The notes beneath the pieces were generated by a model. That model made no database searches, was not told the DNA's origin, and was given only the letters and a program-made list of their open reading frames with translations. From contig NZ_ALVY01000225.1 of the NCBI RefSeq assembly GCF_000332035.1, positions 1 through 64,000 of the forward strand: a stretch of 64,000 nucleotides of DNA, given 5' to 3'. This document shows, one piece after another, positions 44,592 through 53,638 of the stretch. The DNA is from Gloeocapsa sp. PCC 73106 (GTDB lineage Bacteria > Cyanobacteriota > Cyanobacteriia > Cyanobacteriales > Gloeocapsaceae). Both the position numbers and the translations under genes were made by a program. The stretch's first letter is position 1. Every line of letters begins with the position of its first letter.

Positions 44592-44861
44592 ATGAATATT
44601 TTTGGCATCGGTCTACCGGAAATGGCTTTAATCTTGGTGATCGCTCTTCTAGTTTTTGGTCCCAAGAAGTTACCAGAAATCGGACAAAGTCTGGGTAAAG
44701 CGATTCGTGGTTTTCAAGAAGCTTCTCGAGAATTTGAAACCGAATTTCAAAAAGAAGCCAGACAATTAGAAAATTCGGTCAAAATGAAAGCTCAACTAGA
44801 GCCGGAAAATAATAAATCAGTCCCCACTGAGGAGTCATCTTCAGAAACGACTAATACTTAA
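44592..44861 (+). CDS. tatA: TatA/E-type twin-arginine translocase subunit
   Basis: Forms the channel part of the Tat system, which exports folded proteins. The 89 residues begin with the short membrane helix MNIFGIGLPEMALILVIALL, the FGPKKLPEIGQSLGKAIRGF hinge and amphipathic helix, and then a charged tail. Sequence and length fit the TatA/TatB family of cyanobacteria. Within this window the CynA protein carries a twin-arginine motif and would use the system. It converges with a response-regulator gene and overlaps it by four bases. Confidence 0.92.
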   Translation: MNIFGIGLPEMALILVIALLVFGPKKLPEIGQSLGKAIRGFQEASREFETEFQKEARQLENSVKMKAQLEPENNKSVPTEESSSETTNT

Positions 44862-45562
44862 TCTGGATCTGGGGTAAACTTGTAACCCACTCCCCTAACG
44901 GTATGGATTAAACAGGGACCTTTGGCTTCTATCTCGATCTTGCGGCGGATTTGTCCTACGTGTACATCAACCACCCTCTTAACACCCACGTAACTGTAGT
45001 CCCAAACCTGTTCAATCAATTCAGTTCGACTCCAGACGCGCTCGGGAAAACGAGCTAAAAAATATAACAAGTTAAATTCAAGATGAGTTAGATTAATTAC
45101 TTGTTCTGCGACTTTCACTTCCCGACGAATCGGATCAATCGTGACACTATCAAATACTAGGACTTCTGTTGTAGATGGCTCTTTAATGGGACGACGTCTT
45201 TTTAAAATAGCTTTGATTCTATATTCTAATTCCTTCAAATCAAAAGGTTTAGTCAAATAATCATCAGCTCCCTTGAGAAATCCTTGATGTTTGTCAGCCA
45301 GATTACTCCTGCTAGTAAGCATTAATATGTAGACATTTGTCCGTCTTTGCATTTCTTCGCAAAGATTATAGCCCAGATAATCGGGAAGATTAACGTCTAA
45401 AATCACCAAATCAGGGATAAAAACGTCAAAAATCTCTAGAGCTGTTTTACCGTCGTGAGCTTGTTTAACTTCATAGTCTCTTAGACTAAAAAAACGACTA
45501 ATTAAGTTACAAATAGCCCAGTCATCATCAACGACTAGGATTTTACCAGAGATCATGTTCAT
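44858..45562 (-). CDS. OmpR/PhoB-type response regulator
   Basis: A 234-residue regulator: receiver domain (acidic cluster VVDDDWA, phospho-acceptor Asp56 in DLVILDVNLP, Lys in YLTKPFD), then a winged-helix DNA-binding domain (INLTHLEFNLLYFLARFPER, then VDVHVGQIRRKIE and IHTVRGVGYKF). It is of the NblR/RppA-like kind in cyanobacteria, but I cannot name it. No histidine kinase is adjacent. Start taken at ATG 45562; a frame to 45646 adds a non-domain stretch. The upstream 45563-45792 region contains its promoter and that of the divergent CPP1-like gene, without a clear motif. Confidence 0.88.
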   Translation of the reverse strand: MNMISGKILVVDDDWAICNLISRFFSLRDYEVKQAHDGKTALEIFDVFIPDLVILDVNLPDYLGYNLCEEMQRRTNVYILMLTSRSNLADKHQGFLKGADDYLTKPFDLKELEYRIKAILKRRRPIKEPSTTEVLVFDSVTIDPIRREVKVAEQVINLTHLEFNLLYFLARFPERVWSRTELIEQVWDYSYVGVKRVVDVHVGQIRRKIEIEAKGPCLIHTVRGVGYKFTPDPD

Positions 45563-45792
45563 GCTTACGCAGACTTTTAAACTAATCTTACCAAAAATCA
45601 AAGTAGGTAAATGAAGGATTAATGAAATAATTGTAACAGTTACCAAATGAGTTTATTATCATCTTCCCTGAGAATAGTAGTGCTAAACTAGCATCAGAAC
45701 TGTTTAATACCTTTAGATAAGTTGTTGGTTATGGTTGACTACTTAAAAAAATCGCACAGAGTGGGTTTTCAAAATATCAAAGGAGGTTACTA

Positions 45793-46419
45793 ATGAGCGA
45801 ACAAAGTCCCTATGAACAGCTTGGGGTAGCAGAAAACGCTTCCTTTGAAGAAATTCAAGATGCTAAAAAACGTCTCACCCAAGAACATCAAAACAATCCC
45901 AAAACCGTTCAGAATATCGAAGCCGCCTATGATACTATAATCATGGAGCGCTTGAGAATGCGCCAAGAAGGTAAAATCAAAGTACCCGATCGCATTCGTT
46001 TCCCGGAAAAATCTTCAGAAATCGTCAATAGCTCCGCTCCCGATACAAGCAATAACTCTTATTCTTGGCTTAAACGGTTATTAGACAACCCCTCGGTCCC
46101 AGAAATCCTCTGGCCTGGCGCAGTATTCTTGATTTTAGCAGTAATCGCAGTTTTCACCAAAGCCGAAACCAGTTCTCCCCTACCCTTGTTGCTTGCTTTT
46201 GGTTTTGGAGCTAATATCTATTTTTTGAATCGTAAAGAAAAATTGTTTTGGCGGGCTTTTTTAATTTCTTTTATCGCTTTATGTGTAGGTTTAGGTGGAG
46301 GTTATGCTCTAGCTAATCTTATGATTACTTCTCAGACAGGCATTATTTTTAATCAAGAACAATTTGCTTCTTTGTTTACTTTTTGTTTGTTTTGGCTGAT
46401 TAGCAGTTTTATTCGCTAA
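45793..46419 (+). CDS. CPP1-like membrane protein
   Basis: A 208-residue protein: J-domain-like N-terminus (YEQLGVAENASFEEIQDAKK) without the HPD motif, then three or four membrane helices (residues 108-205). This is the cyanobacterial and plant CPP1-like family (DUF3353); the plant protein is a chaperone for protochlorophyllide oxidoreductase. AAAGGAGG upstream of the ATG is a strong ribosome-binding site. Convergent with the HAD gene, three bases apart. Confidence 0.88.
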   Translation: MSEQSPYEQLGVAENASFEEIQDAKKRLTQEHQNNPKTVQNIEAAYDTIIMERLRMRQEGKIKVPDRIRFPEKSSEIVNSSAPDTSNNSYSWLKRLLDNPSVPEILWPGAVFLILAVIAVFTKAETSSPLPLLLAFGFGANIYFLNRKEKLFWRAFLISFIALCVGLGGGYALANLMITSQTGIIFNQEQFASLFTFCLFWLISSFIR

Positions 46420-46422
46420 ACT

Positions 46423-47118
46423 TTAGGTCATTGCCGGAATTACGGCAGTGATCAACTCCACAGCTTCGCCTAAATTAGAGAGAATATGGTCGGGTTGATA
46501 TTTTAAAAGCTGTTCGCGATCGCGTATACCCGAAAGCACCCCAATCACTTTTAACCCATGAGTTTTTGCCGCTACTATATCCGCTTCTGTATCCCCTACC
46601 ATCCAGGTATCAGCCACCTGGGGCAATTCATTGAGAGCTTTTGCCATTAGTAGGGATTTGTCCGCCACATCATTACTCTTGATATAGTCATCATTGAGAC
46701 AGTAAAGGCGATCTGCAGCAAAAAAAGAGTGAAGTTGATAGCGCTCAAAAGCCTCGGCTAATTCCCGGGTACGACGCATAGTCATAACCACCAAATCAAT
46801 ATCCATCTCTCGGATTTTCGTCAAAATCTCCCGAGCACCAGGCTGTATCCGATCGTAGCTTAAATAGGGCATAGTATGAACCGTTTGGCGGCGTAATTGA
46901 GCGAAATGGCGAGCTTGTTCTAAATCTAAGCCTGAAATTGTACCTATTTCTGTTTCAGGAACTCGAGCGCGCTTTAACGTCCAAAAATCAGCCTTCGATA
47001 GTTCTTTTACCTCCTGGTTTGGATTCTTAACCCTAGCTAGGCAGAATTGATAAACTTGGTAGTAGCGTTCCGACACATCCATAATGGGACCGTCAAAATC
47101 AGTAATTATTCTTAGCAT
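46423..47118 (-). CDS. HAD-family hydrolase
   Basis: A 231-residue phosphatase-like protein with catalytic Asp7 and Asp9 in ITDFDGPIMD, the motif II Thr in LVVMTMRR, and motif III/IV in WMVGDTEADIVAAKTHGLKV. The insertion between motif I and II is helical (C1 cap), as in phosphoglycolate phosphatase and related enzymes. The substrate cannot be told. It precedes no other gene on its strand closely; the peroxiredoxin gene lies 78 bases upstream on the same strand. Confidence 0.88.
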   Translation of the reverse strand: MLRIITDFDGPIMDVSERYYQVYQFCLARVKNPNQEVKELSKADFWTLKRARVPETEIGTISGLDLEQARHFAQLRRQTVHTMPYLSYDRIQPGAREILTKIREMDIDLVVMTMRRTRELAEAFERYQLHSFFAADRLYCLNDDYIKSNDVADKSLLMAKALNELPQVADTWMVGDTEADIVAAKTHGLKVIGVLSGIRDREQLLKYQPDHILSNLGEAVELITAVIPAMT

Positions 47119-47196
47119 TACTCAATAATATCTTAAAATTTATTTACATCATAGCAAATCATGCCTCCCTGGTAAAAATAGAGAGGCAAAATGAGA

Positions 47197-47631
47197 TTAG
47201 GCTAAACTGGAGAGAATATCTTGAGCGTGAGTATCCGTTTTAACGTTTTGGTCTACTCGAGCGATCTTTCCCTCTGCATCGATAAGATAAGTCACTCTTT
47301 TGGAATAACCACTCCCTTCGACATCGTAAGCTTTGGTGATCGCACCGTCGGTATCTACTAATAACTGAAATGGTAAACCATACTTCTCTTTAAACATTTT
47401 GTGAGAAGCTTGATCGTCCATACTTACCCCTAGTACCACCATATCTTTATCTTGGTACTGGTCATAATTATCTCTAAAGCTTTGGGCTTCTTTAGTACAG
47501 CCGGGGGTGTCATCTTTAGGATAAAAATAGAGAACAACCATCTTTCCTTGGAAATCTGTTAAGGAGACTGTTGTGCCTTGATCGTCAACGGTAGTAAAAT
47601 TAGGGGCTACTGTGCCAACTGCTAAAACCAT
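47197..47631 (-). CDS. Peroxiredoxin of the BCP/PrxQ group
   Basis: Reduces peroxides with a reactive Cys45 in YPKDDTPGCTKEAQSFRD. The 144 residues match the BCP/PrxQ family. Many members have a second Cys five residues later; here that position is Gln50, so the enzyme should work as a one-Cys or atypical form with another reductant. No signal peptide. It stands alone with a 112-base gap to the small gene at 47744, which is divergent from it. Confidence 0.93.
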   Translation of the reverse strand: MVLAVGTVAPNFTTVDDQGTTVSLTDFQGKMVVLYFYPKDDTPGCTKEAQSFRDNYDQYQDKDMVVLGVSMDDQASHKMFKEKYGLPFQLLVDTDGAITKAYDVEGSGYSKRVTYLIDAEGKIARVDQNVKTDTHAQDILSSLA

Positions 47632-47743
47632 CGGTTATGTCTCCAAAGTAATCAATAGACTTTTTACATTAGTTTACAATAGGCTGGGCATTTCCCAAAA
47701 AAAAATAAGCTAAAATGGCATTGATCTAATGGAGATAATAATT

Positions 47744-47992
47744 ATGAAAATAGAAAAACCTAACTCTCAACCTCCTTCTCGAGAAGAATTAGAAAACCTA
47801 GACAAGTTGAAAGTGTTGATCGAAAGATGCGTAGCCGATGGAACTCTTTCCCTTTCAGAAATGGAACTTATTAAAGCTTTTATCAAAGCCGACGGCAAAA
47901 TTAGCACAGAAGAACTAGATTTATGCCGTCAACTAATCTGGGATAAAATTGAAGCCGGAGAATTAGAATACGACTGGACTCCTAAGAATTAA
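47744..47992 (+). CDS. Small acidic protein, unknown
   Basis: An 82-residue helical protein starting MKIEKPNSQPPSREELENLD and ending EAGELEYDWTPKN. GGAG eight bases upstream of the ATG fixes the start; a further ATG at 47729 lacks one. No known motif. It overlaps the convergent ABC ATPase gene by four bases at the 3' end. Similar short acidic proteins are common in cyanobacteria. Confidence 0.75.
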   Translation: MKIEKPNSQPPSREELENLDKLKVLIERCVADGTLSLSEMELIKAFIKADGKISTEELDLCRQLIWDKIEAGELEYDWTPKN

Positions 47993-48717
47993 GTAGTGAC
48001 ATATTTTTCGGTCTCTAAAGTTTCTGGATTTAAATGACTATTAATAACTTGGCCATCACGAAACATAATAATGCGATGAGACAAGCGGGCTACTTCTCCT
48101 TCGTGGGTGACCATAACGATGGTAATACCAGAACTATTGAGTTCCTCAAAAATATCCATAACCTCTTGAGTGGTATGAGAATCAAGGGCGCCAGTTGGTT
48201 CATCAGCGAGTAATAGTAAGGGTTGATTGACAATAGCCCGGGCGATCGCGACTCGTTGTTGTTGTCCCCCCGATAGCTGATTGGGCTTATTAAACAGTCG
48301 TGCTGCTAAACCCACTTTTTCTAAAGCGGCGATCGCTCGTTGTTTGCGTTCGTCTGGAGAGATTTTAGCGTAGATCATTGGTAGGATTACGTTATCTAAA
48401 GCCGTCAGTTGAGGTAACAGATGAAACTGCTGAAACACAAAACCAATCTGTCGGTTGCGAATCTCCGCTAACTGAAGTTCTGATAAACCCGATACATCCA
48501 CATTATCAAAATAGTATTTTCCCGAACTGGGGCGATCTAAACAACCAATTACATTCATCGCCGTAGATTTCCCCGACCCAGAAGCCCCCATAATCGCGCA
48601 ATATTCACCCCTATTAATGGTTAAATCCACCTCAAATAGAGCATGAACCTCTGTGTCACCCTCTCCGTAAGTTTTAGATAATTGTTCTAAACGAATAATC
48701 ACCGGGTTTAATCCCAT
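47989..48717 (-). CDS. MacB/LolD-type ABC transporter ATPase
   Basis: A 242-residue ATPase: Walker A GASGSGKST, the ABC signature LSGGQQQRVAIARAI, Walker B LLLADEPTGALD and a His switch in VMVTHEGEVA. The GALD sequence after Walker B and the length fit the MacB/LolD/DevA group, which power mechanotransmission-type exporters in the inner membrane. The permease and adaptor partners are not adjacent. It is divergent from the ArsR-type regulator gene, and the intergenic space contains a Pho-box-like array, so it could be part of the phosphate response. Confidence 0.9.
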   Translation of the reverse strand: MGLNPVIIRLEQLSKTYGEGDTEVHALFEVDLTINRGEYCAIMGASGSGKSTAMNVIGCLDRPSSGKYYFDNVDVSGLSELQLAEIRNRQIGFVFQQFHLLPQLTALDNVILPMIYAKISPDERKQRAIAALEKVGLAARLFNKPNQLSGGQQQRVAIARAIVNQPLLLLADEPTGALDSHTTQEVMDIFEELNSSGITIVMVTHEGEVARLSHRIIMFRDGQVINSHLNPETLETEKYVTT

Positions 48718-48793
48718 GTCCCTCGATTCCTTTTAGCTTTTGAGTTTGGTTATATTATTGCTCAGATTTAGCGACCCACTGGGATCCCATTTT

Positions 48794-48823
48794 CTTAACT
48801 TTATCTTAAACTTAAGTATAGAT
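48794..48823 (+). promoter_or_regulatory. Pho-box-like repeats upstream of the ArsR-type gene
   Basis: CTTAACTT (48794-48801), spacer TAT, CTTAAACT (48805-48812), spacer TAA, then GTATAGAT. Two of three units fit the cyanobacterial Pho box, repeats of the type PyTTAAPyPy(T/A) with three-base spacers, bound by the phosphate response regulator SphR. It lies between the divergent ABC ATPase and ArsR-type genes. Confidence 0.5.
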
Positions 48824-48842
48824 ATTTAATTAATTATTATTG

Positions 48843-49166
48843 ATGCAAGGCACCACTACATCTGATTTATTGACAATCTTAACGGGTTTTCGCGCCCTGG
48901 CAGAGCCAATTCGCCTTCAAATTTTGGAGTGTTTGAGATTTCAAGAGTTATGTGTATGTGAATTGTCAAGTAAACTTAACATCGGACAATCAAAACTTTC
49001 TTTTCACTTGAAAGCATTACGAGAAGCGGGATTATTGCATTCTCGTCATGAAGGAAGATGGATCTACTACAGCTTGAATCTCTCCCAACTAGTAGACTTA
49101 GAGAGGTATTTAGCAGAGTATCGTCGTGCTAGTCCTGTTTTGCCCACGCGTAATACTTCTAAATAA
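48843..49166 (+). CDS. ArsR-family transcriptional regulator
   Basis: A 107-residue winged-helix repressor: ALAEPIRLQILECLRFQELC, CVCELSSKLNIGQSKLSFHL with the recognition helix, and HSRHEGRWIYYSLN. The ELCVCEL motif is the metal/arsenite-binding site of the ArsR group, so it may sense arsenite or another thiophilic ion. The next gene, 126 bases downstream on the same strand, is pstS, an oxyanion-binding protein; arsenate is a phosphate mimic. Start at ATG 48843; a TTG lies just before it. Confidence 0.9.
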   Translation: MQGTTTSDLLTILTGFRALAEPIRLQILECLRFQELCVCELSSKLNIGQSKLSFHLKALREAGLLHSRHEGRWIYYSLNLSQLVDLERYLAEYRRASPVLPTRNTSK

Positions 49167-49177
49167 ATTATTGATAT

Positions 49178-49207
49178 TAATTAAGAATAAATTAAGACTA
49201 GGTTAAC
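49178..49207 (-). promoter_or_regulatory. Pho-box-like triple repeat upstream of pstS
   Basis: Read on the minus strand, three units stand in tandem: GTTAACCT (49207-49200), spacer AGT, CTTAATTT (49196-49189), spacer ATT, CTTAATTA (49185-49178). Two fit PyTTAAPyPy(T/A) exactly and the third differs at one base. Exact three-base spacing makes it a strong candidate SphR site. It is about 85 bases before the pstS start codon. Confidence 0.65.
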
Positions 49208-49292
49208 AGTAGTATATCAAGAAAATTTAAATATTTTTTCTAAAAAAGAGTGTTAAATTAAGATTCGTTTGCCCTGTTATTTGAGGAGTAAT

Positions 49293-50318
49293 ATGAGTCA
49301 ATCATTTTTTATGAAGCGACGCAATTTTCTATTAGCTATGAGCGCTCTTTCTGGAAGCGTTGTACTTAGTCAAATCCCTGCTAAAAAAGCCTTTGCTAGA
49401 GTCAGCATTACTGGATCAGGAGCGTCTTTTCCTGCTCCATTGTATCAGCGTTGGTTTTCTGAATATAACAGAATCAATCCCAATGTACAAATTAGTTTCC
49501 AATCCATCGGGAGTGGTGCGGGTATTGAACAATTTACTCAGGGAATTACTGATTTTGGCGCCAGTGACGTGGCCATGACCGATGAAGAGATAGCTATGGT
49601 TGCCAGAGGAGTAGTATTATTACCTATGACAGCAGGTAGTGTAGTCGTAGTCTACAATCAGCCAGCCGTACAAGATTTAAAACTCTCCCGTCAACAACTA
49701 GCTGACGTGTTTTTAGGTAATATCACTAACTGGCAAGATTTAGGAGGCCCTGATCAAGCAATTACTGTGGTAGCTCGTTCTGATGGTAGCGGTACTACAG
49801 CCGTATTTACCAAATACTTAAACGCGATTAGTACCGACTGGGCTAGCCGAGTTGGAGAAGGGAGATCGGTATCTTGGCCTGTGGGTGTTGCCTCCAGAGG
49901 AAATGAAGGCGTCTCTGCCACGGTTCAACAAACTGCAGGGGCGATTGGTTTTGTAGAGTTAAGTTTTTCTCAGGCACTGGGTATACCCGCGGCTCTTTTG
50001 GAAAACAGAGCGGGTAATTTCGTGGCAGCAACACAAGAAAATTCTGCTTATAGTCTTTCTCAGGTTGAGTTACCGGAAAATCTAAGAGCATTTATCGTAG
50101 ATCCTGAAGGAGATAACTCTTACCCTATCGTTACCTATACCTGGATTTTAGCCAACAAAACCTATTCAGACGCTGCTAAACTCGAAGCCTTCCAAGGTGC
50201 TTTAATCTGGTGTCTCAACGAAGGACAAGCCTTTGCTCCAGATTTAGGCTTTATTCCTCTTCCTGCCAATGTAGTGGAGAAGGTAACAGCGGCTATAAAG
50301 GGCATTTCAGTCGGTTAA
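49293..50318 (+). CDS. pstS: Phosphate-binding protein PstS
   Basis: Periplasmic phosphate receptor of the Pst importer. The 341 residues open with MKRRNFLLAMSALSG six residues from the start, a Tat-like or Sec signal. The phosphate-binding motifs are ITGSGASFPAPLYQRWF, SIGSGAGIEQFTQG and ARSDGSGTTAVFTKYL, closely following PstS/SphX. The start was set at ATG 49293, after a GAGGAG ribosome-binding site. PstC, A and B are not adjacent, as for stand-alone SphX proteins of cyanobacteria. The Pho-box-like repeats upstream fit regulation by phosphate; the ArsR-type gene upstream may add control by arsenic. Confidence 0.95.
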   Translation: MSQSFFMKRRNFLLAMSALSGSVVLSQIPAKKAFARVSITGSGASFPAPLYQRWFSEYNRINPNVQISFQSIGSGAGIEQFTQGITDFGASDVAMTDEEIAMVARGVVLLPMTAGSVVVVYNQPAVQDLKLSRQQLADVFLGNITNWQDLGGPDQAITVVARSDGSGTTAVFTKYLNAISTDWASRVGEGRSVSWPVGVASRGNEGVSATVQQTAGAIGFVELSFSQALGIPAALLENRAGNFVAATQENSAYSLSQVELPENLRAFIVDPEGDNSYPIVTYTWILANKTYSDAAKLEAFQGALIWCLNEGQAFAPDLGFIPLPANVVEKVTAAIKGISVG

Positions 50319-51104
50319 TTGAGTGAGATGATGTATCTCGGTTAAGTCTGGATGGGGAGTTTGACTCTCCAGATTTAACCATAACAGATACTCCAAATTA
50401 CCTGCCGGACCTACCAGGGGAGAACGGATTAAACCCGCGTATCTCCATCCTAAGGTTAGAGCTGATTTGAGTACTTGGGCGATCGCTTGGGCTTGAGCGA
50501 GGCGATCGCGTACCACCCCTTTTTTACCTACTTGATCCTTGCCCACTTCAAACTGAGGTTTTACCAGTAACACAACTTCCCGAGGCGGTATTAGTAATTC
50601 CCTGAGAGTGGGAAGTACCTTAGTTAGGGAAATAAAAGATAAATCCATTACCCCTAAATCAGGGGGGGTTGCTTCCCCGTATAAGGCATCAGGAGTAAGA
50701 TAGCGAAAATTAGTTCTTTCAGTGAGGATTAAACGGCTATCCTGACGCAATTCCCAAGCTACTTGACCATAACCCACGTCCACCCCGTAAACCCTTTTAG
50801 CGCCCGCTTGGAGTAAACAATCGGTGAAACCTCCTGTAGATATCCCCCCATCTAAGCAGATGCGACCAGTAACTGGTATCGTAAATTCTGTCAAAGCCGC
50901 GGCCAGTTTTTCGCCACCACGCGAGACGTAGGGAGGTTTAGAAAACAGTGTAATTTCTGCCGTTACAGGTATTTCTGTACCGGGTTTATCAATTACTTGT
51001 TGGTTTACCTTCACCCAACCCGCCCGGATCACACGAATCGCTTGTTGACGAGAAGGACAGAGATTACGTTCTACTAATAGATTGTCTAATCTTTGTTTAC
51101 TCAC
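50307..51104 (-). CDS. tlyA: TlyA-family rRNA methyltransferase
   Basis: A 265-residue protein with an N-terminal S4 RNA-binding domain (RLDNLLVERNLCPSRQQAIR, GWVKVNQQVIDKPG) and a Rossmann-type methyltransferase domain (CLDGGISTGGFTDCLLQAGA, then VDVGYGQVAWELRQD, and LGVMDLSFISLTKVLPTL). The family methylates 2'-O of ribose in rRNA; some are named hemolysins for historical reasons. Its stop overlaps the pstS end by 12 bases on the other strand. No other gene follows on its strand; the 191 bases to the EF-G gene hold AT-rich sequence with no clear signal. Confidence 0.93.
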   Translation of the reverse strand: MSKQRLDNLLVERNLCPSRQQAIRVIRAGWVKVNQQVIDKPGTEIPVTAEITLFSKPPYVSRGGEKLAAALTEFTIPVTGRICLDGGISTGGFTDCLLQAGAKRVYGVDVGYGQVAWELRQDSRLILTERTNFRYLTPDALYGEATPPDLGVMDLSFISLTKVLPTLRELLIPPREVVLLVKPQFEVGKDQVGKKGVVRDRLAQAQAIAQVLKSALTLGWRYAGLIRSPLVGPAGNLEYLLWLNLESQTPHPDLTEIHHLTQLTD

Positions 51105-51295
51105 GCTCGACCAAAATAATTTAGCTAGTTTAAGTTAAAATATTTTATAGTAACTTAATAATCAGTAATATACTCATTATAGGGAATAAACACCCATAAA
51201 GATTAGACAAAGCTCTAGATCGCACTCAGCTATGTTAACACAAGATCTAGAATACTTATTGATGGTTTAGACAAAAACTCACTTAAAGCACGCAC

Positions 51296-53380
51296 ATGAA
51301 AGACCTCTCTCTGTATCGTAACATCGGTATTTTTGCTCACGTTGACGCCGGCAAGACCACCACAACCGAAAGAATTCTGAAACTGACCGGAAAAATTCAC
51401 AAAATTGGTGAAGTTCACGAAGGTGCAGCTACAACAGATTTCATGGAGCAAGAACAAGAGCGTGGAATCACCATTCAGTCCGCAGCGACGACTTGTTACT
51501 GGAAAAACCATCAACTCAATATAATCGACACTCCAGGTCACGTAGATTTTACCATTGAGGTATACCGTTCTCTCAAAGTTCTGGATGGGGGTATTGGTGT
51601 TTTTTGTGGATCAGGAGGGGTAGAGCCCCAGTCTGAAACTAATTGGCGCTACGCTAATGATTCCAAAGTAGCTCGAATTATCTATGTCAATAAGCTAGAT
51701 CGCCTCGGTGCTGATTATTATCGCGTGATTCAACAAGTAGAAAAGGTACTCGGGGCTAAACCTCTGGTGATGGTACTACCCCTCGGTGTAGAAGAACAAT
51801 TCGCCGGGGTGATAGATTTACTGACCCGCAAAGCTTGGGTATGGGATGATTCAGGAGAACCAGAAAACTACCAAATCCAAGAAGTTCCTTCAGATATGGT
51901 AGATGAGGTCGAAAAATACCGTGAAGCGCTTATTGAAACAGCAGTAGAACAAGACGACGAGTTGATGGAAAAATACCTCGAGGGAGAAGAACTAGCGATT
52001 GAAGATATTAAACGCTGCGTTCGTAAAGGAACGCGTAATCTCGACTTTTTCCCCACTTACTGCGGTTCATCCTTTAAAAACAAAGGGGTACAGTTAGTAC
52101 TAGACGCCGTAATTGACTACCTACCCAATCCCACAGAGGTTAATCCTCAACCAGAGATGGATTTAGAAGGAAACCCTACCGGTGGAGTAGCTTACGTGGA
52201 TCCAGAAAAACCTCTGCGCGCTTTAGCATTTAAGATCATGGACGATCGCTTTGGGGCCTTAACCTTTATTAGACTCTACTCGGGTAAACTGCACAAAGGC
52301 GATACCATCCTCAACACCGCAACGGGTAAAACTGATCGCGTCGGTAGAATGGTAGAAATGCACGCTAACTCCAGAGAGGAAATCGATTCAGCCCAAGCGG
52401 GAGATATCGTGGCGATCGTAGGGATGAAGAATATACAAACGGGACACTCTCTCTCTGATACCAAAAACGTCGCCTCCCTAGAGCCGATGATTTTCCCCGA
52501 TCCCGTTATCTCCGTAGCAATTAAACCTAAGCAAAAAGGCGGTAACGAGAAAATGGGTGTGGCCATCAGTAAGATGGTTCAAGAAGACCCCTCTTTCCGC
52601 GTGGAAACCGACCAAGAAAGCGGTGAAGTCATTATTAAGGGTATGGGTGAACTACACTTGGATATCAAAGTAGATATCCTCAGACGCACCTATGGCGTTG
52701 ACGTAGAAGTGGGTAAACCACAGGTAGCTTATCGCGAATCCATTACCAAACGCATAGAAGATAGCTATACCCACAAGAAACAATCCGGCGGTTCGGGTCA
52801 ATTTGGTAAGATTGACTACGTAATGGAACCGGGAGAAGCAGGTACTGGCTTCCAATTTGAATCAAAAGTGAGCGGAGGTACCGTCCCTCGGGAATTTTGG
52901 CCCGCGGTAGAAAAAGGCTTTGAAACGAGCATCGTGCGCGGTATGTTGGCGGGTTACCCCTGTGTAGATCTAAAAGTTACCCTGACGGATGGATCTTTCC
53001 ACCCCGTTGACTCTTCGGCGATCGCTTTTGAATTGGCAGCGAAAGCAGGTTATCGTCAGACTTTCCCCAAAGCGGGACCCCAAATTCTCGAACCAATTAT
53101 GAAAGTTGATGTATTTACCCCCGACGACTACATGGGTGATGTCATCGGCGATCTCAACCGTCGTCGTGGCATGATAAAATCTCAAGATAGTAATACGGTA
53201 GGAGTGAGAATTAAAGCTGACGCGCCTTTGAGCGAAATGTTCGGCTACATCGGCGATCTGCGCACCATGACTTCCGGTCGAGGTCAATTCTCTATGGAGT
53301 TCTCTCACTACGCACCTTGTCCTAGTAACGTGGCTGAAGAGGTTATCAAAGAAGCAAAAGAACGCCAAGCAGCTTCATAA
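51296..53380 (+). CDS. fusA: Elongation factor G paralogue
   Basis: Translocating GTPase of 694 residues. G1 [16 protein letters not shown], the switch I region with [15 protein letters not shown]3 [13 protein letters not shown]4 NKLD; then domains II-V with [35 protein letters not shown] and [16 protein letters not shown]. It has no rpsL, rpsG or tuf neighbours, so it is probably the second, non-str-operon EF-G that cyanobacteria often carry (the sll1098 kind in Synechocystis, as far as I recall). No good ribosome-binding site is seen upstream. Standard translocation role or a ribosome-recycling role are both possible. Confidence 0.92.
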   Translation: MKDLSLYRNIGIFAHVDAGKTTTTERILKLTGKIHKIGEVHEGAATTDFMEQEQERGITIQSAATTCYWKNHQLNIIDTPGHVDFTIEVYRSLKVLDGGIGVFCGSGGVEPQSETNWRYANDSKVARIIYVNKLDRLGADYYRVIQQVEKVLGAKPLVMVLPLGVEEQFAGVIDLLTRKAWVWDDSGEPENYQIQEVPSDMVDEVEKYREALIETAVEQDDELMEKYLEGEELAIEDIKRCVRKGTRNLDFFPTYCGSSFKNKGVQLVLDAVIDYLPNPTEVNPQPEMDLEGNPTGGVAYVDPEKPLRALAFKIMDDRFGALTFIRLYSGKLHKGDTILNTATGKTDRVGRMVEMHANSREEIDSAQAGDIVAIVGMKNIQTGHSLSDTKNVASLEPMIFPDPVISVAIKPKQKGGNEKMGVAISKMVQEDPSFRVETDQESGEVIIKGMGELHLDIKVDILRRTYGVDVEVGKPQVAYRESITKRIEDSYTHKKQSGGSGQFGKIDYVMEPGEAGTGFQFESKVSGGTVPREFWPAVEKGFETSIVRGMLAGYPCVDLKVTLTDGSFHPVDSSAIAFELAAKAGYRQTFPKAGPQILEPIMKVDVFTPDDYMGDVIGDLNRRRGMIKSQDSNTVGVRIKADAPLSEMFGYIGDLRTMTSGRGQFSMEFSHYAPCPSNVAEEVIKEAKERQAAS

Positions 53381-53559
53381 TTTAAACGACTGTGGGGCGA
53401 TCGTGCTAGAAGTGCGATCGCTTCTGCTTTGGTTATCCAAAAATCTTTTAAAGGAAAGTGGTGACTCTGAATTCTGCTTAAGAAGGTAGTTAGAAGGAAG
53501 AATCACCATAGCCTTGATTAAATTATAGCAATAAGCATTGAGAAATTTCAAGCTAGGGC

Positions 53560-53588
53560 TTGACAATACTGCTGTTATCGGATATACT
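53560..53588 (+). promoter_or_regulatory. Strong sigma70-type promoter without a visible gene
   Basis: TTGACA (53560-53565), a 17-base spacer, then TATACT (53583-53588); a TATAAT follows at 53594-53599. It reads on the plus strand towards the 3' end of the minus-strand gene at 53639. Only a 19-codon ORF (MGIGARLETTSKQVHRFSN) begins just after it. The transcript could be an antisense or small RNA. The rest of the 258-base gap 53381-53638 holds a HIP1 octamer inside an inverted repeat near 53410, possibly the end of the EF-G transcript. Confidence 0.6.
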
Positions 53589-53638
53589 ATTAGTATAATG
53601 GGAATCGGTGCGCGCCTAGAAACGACTTCCAAACAGGT

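Noticed and set aside
52970-53368. 132-residue ORF opposite the EF-G gene
   Set aside because: Shadow frame over a highly conserved EF-G domain.
53375-53632. Minus-strand 85-residue ORF between the EF-G and the TerD-like genes
   Set aside because: Composition is not protein-like, it has no ribosome-binding site, and it covers the promoter-like sequence on the other strand.
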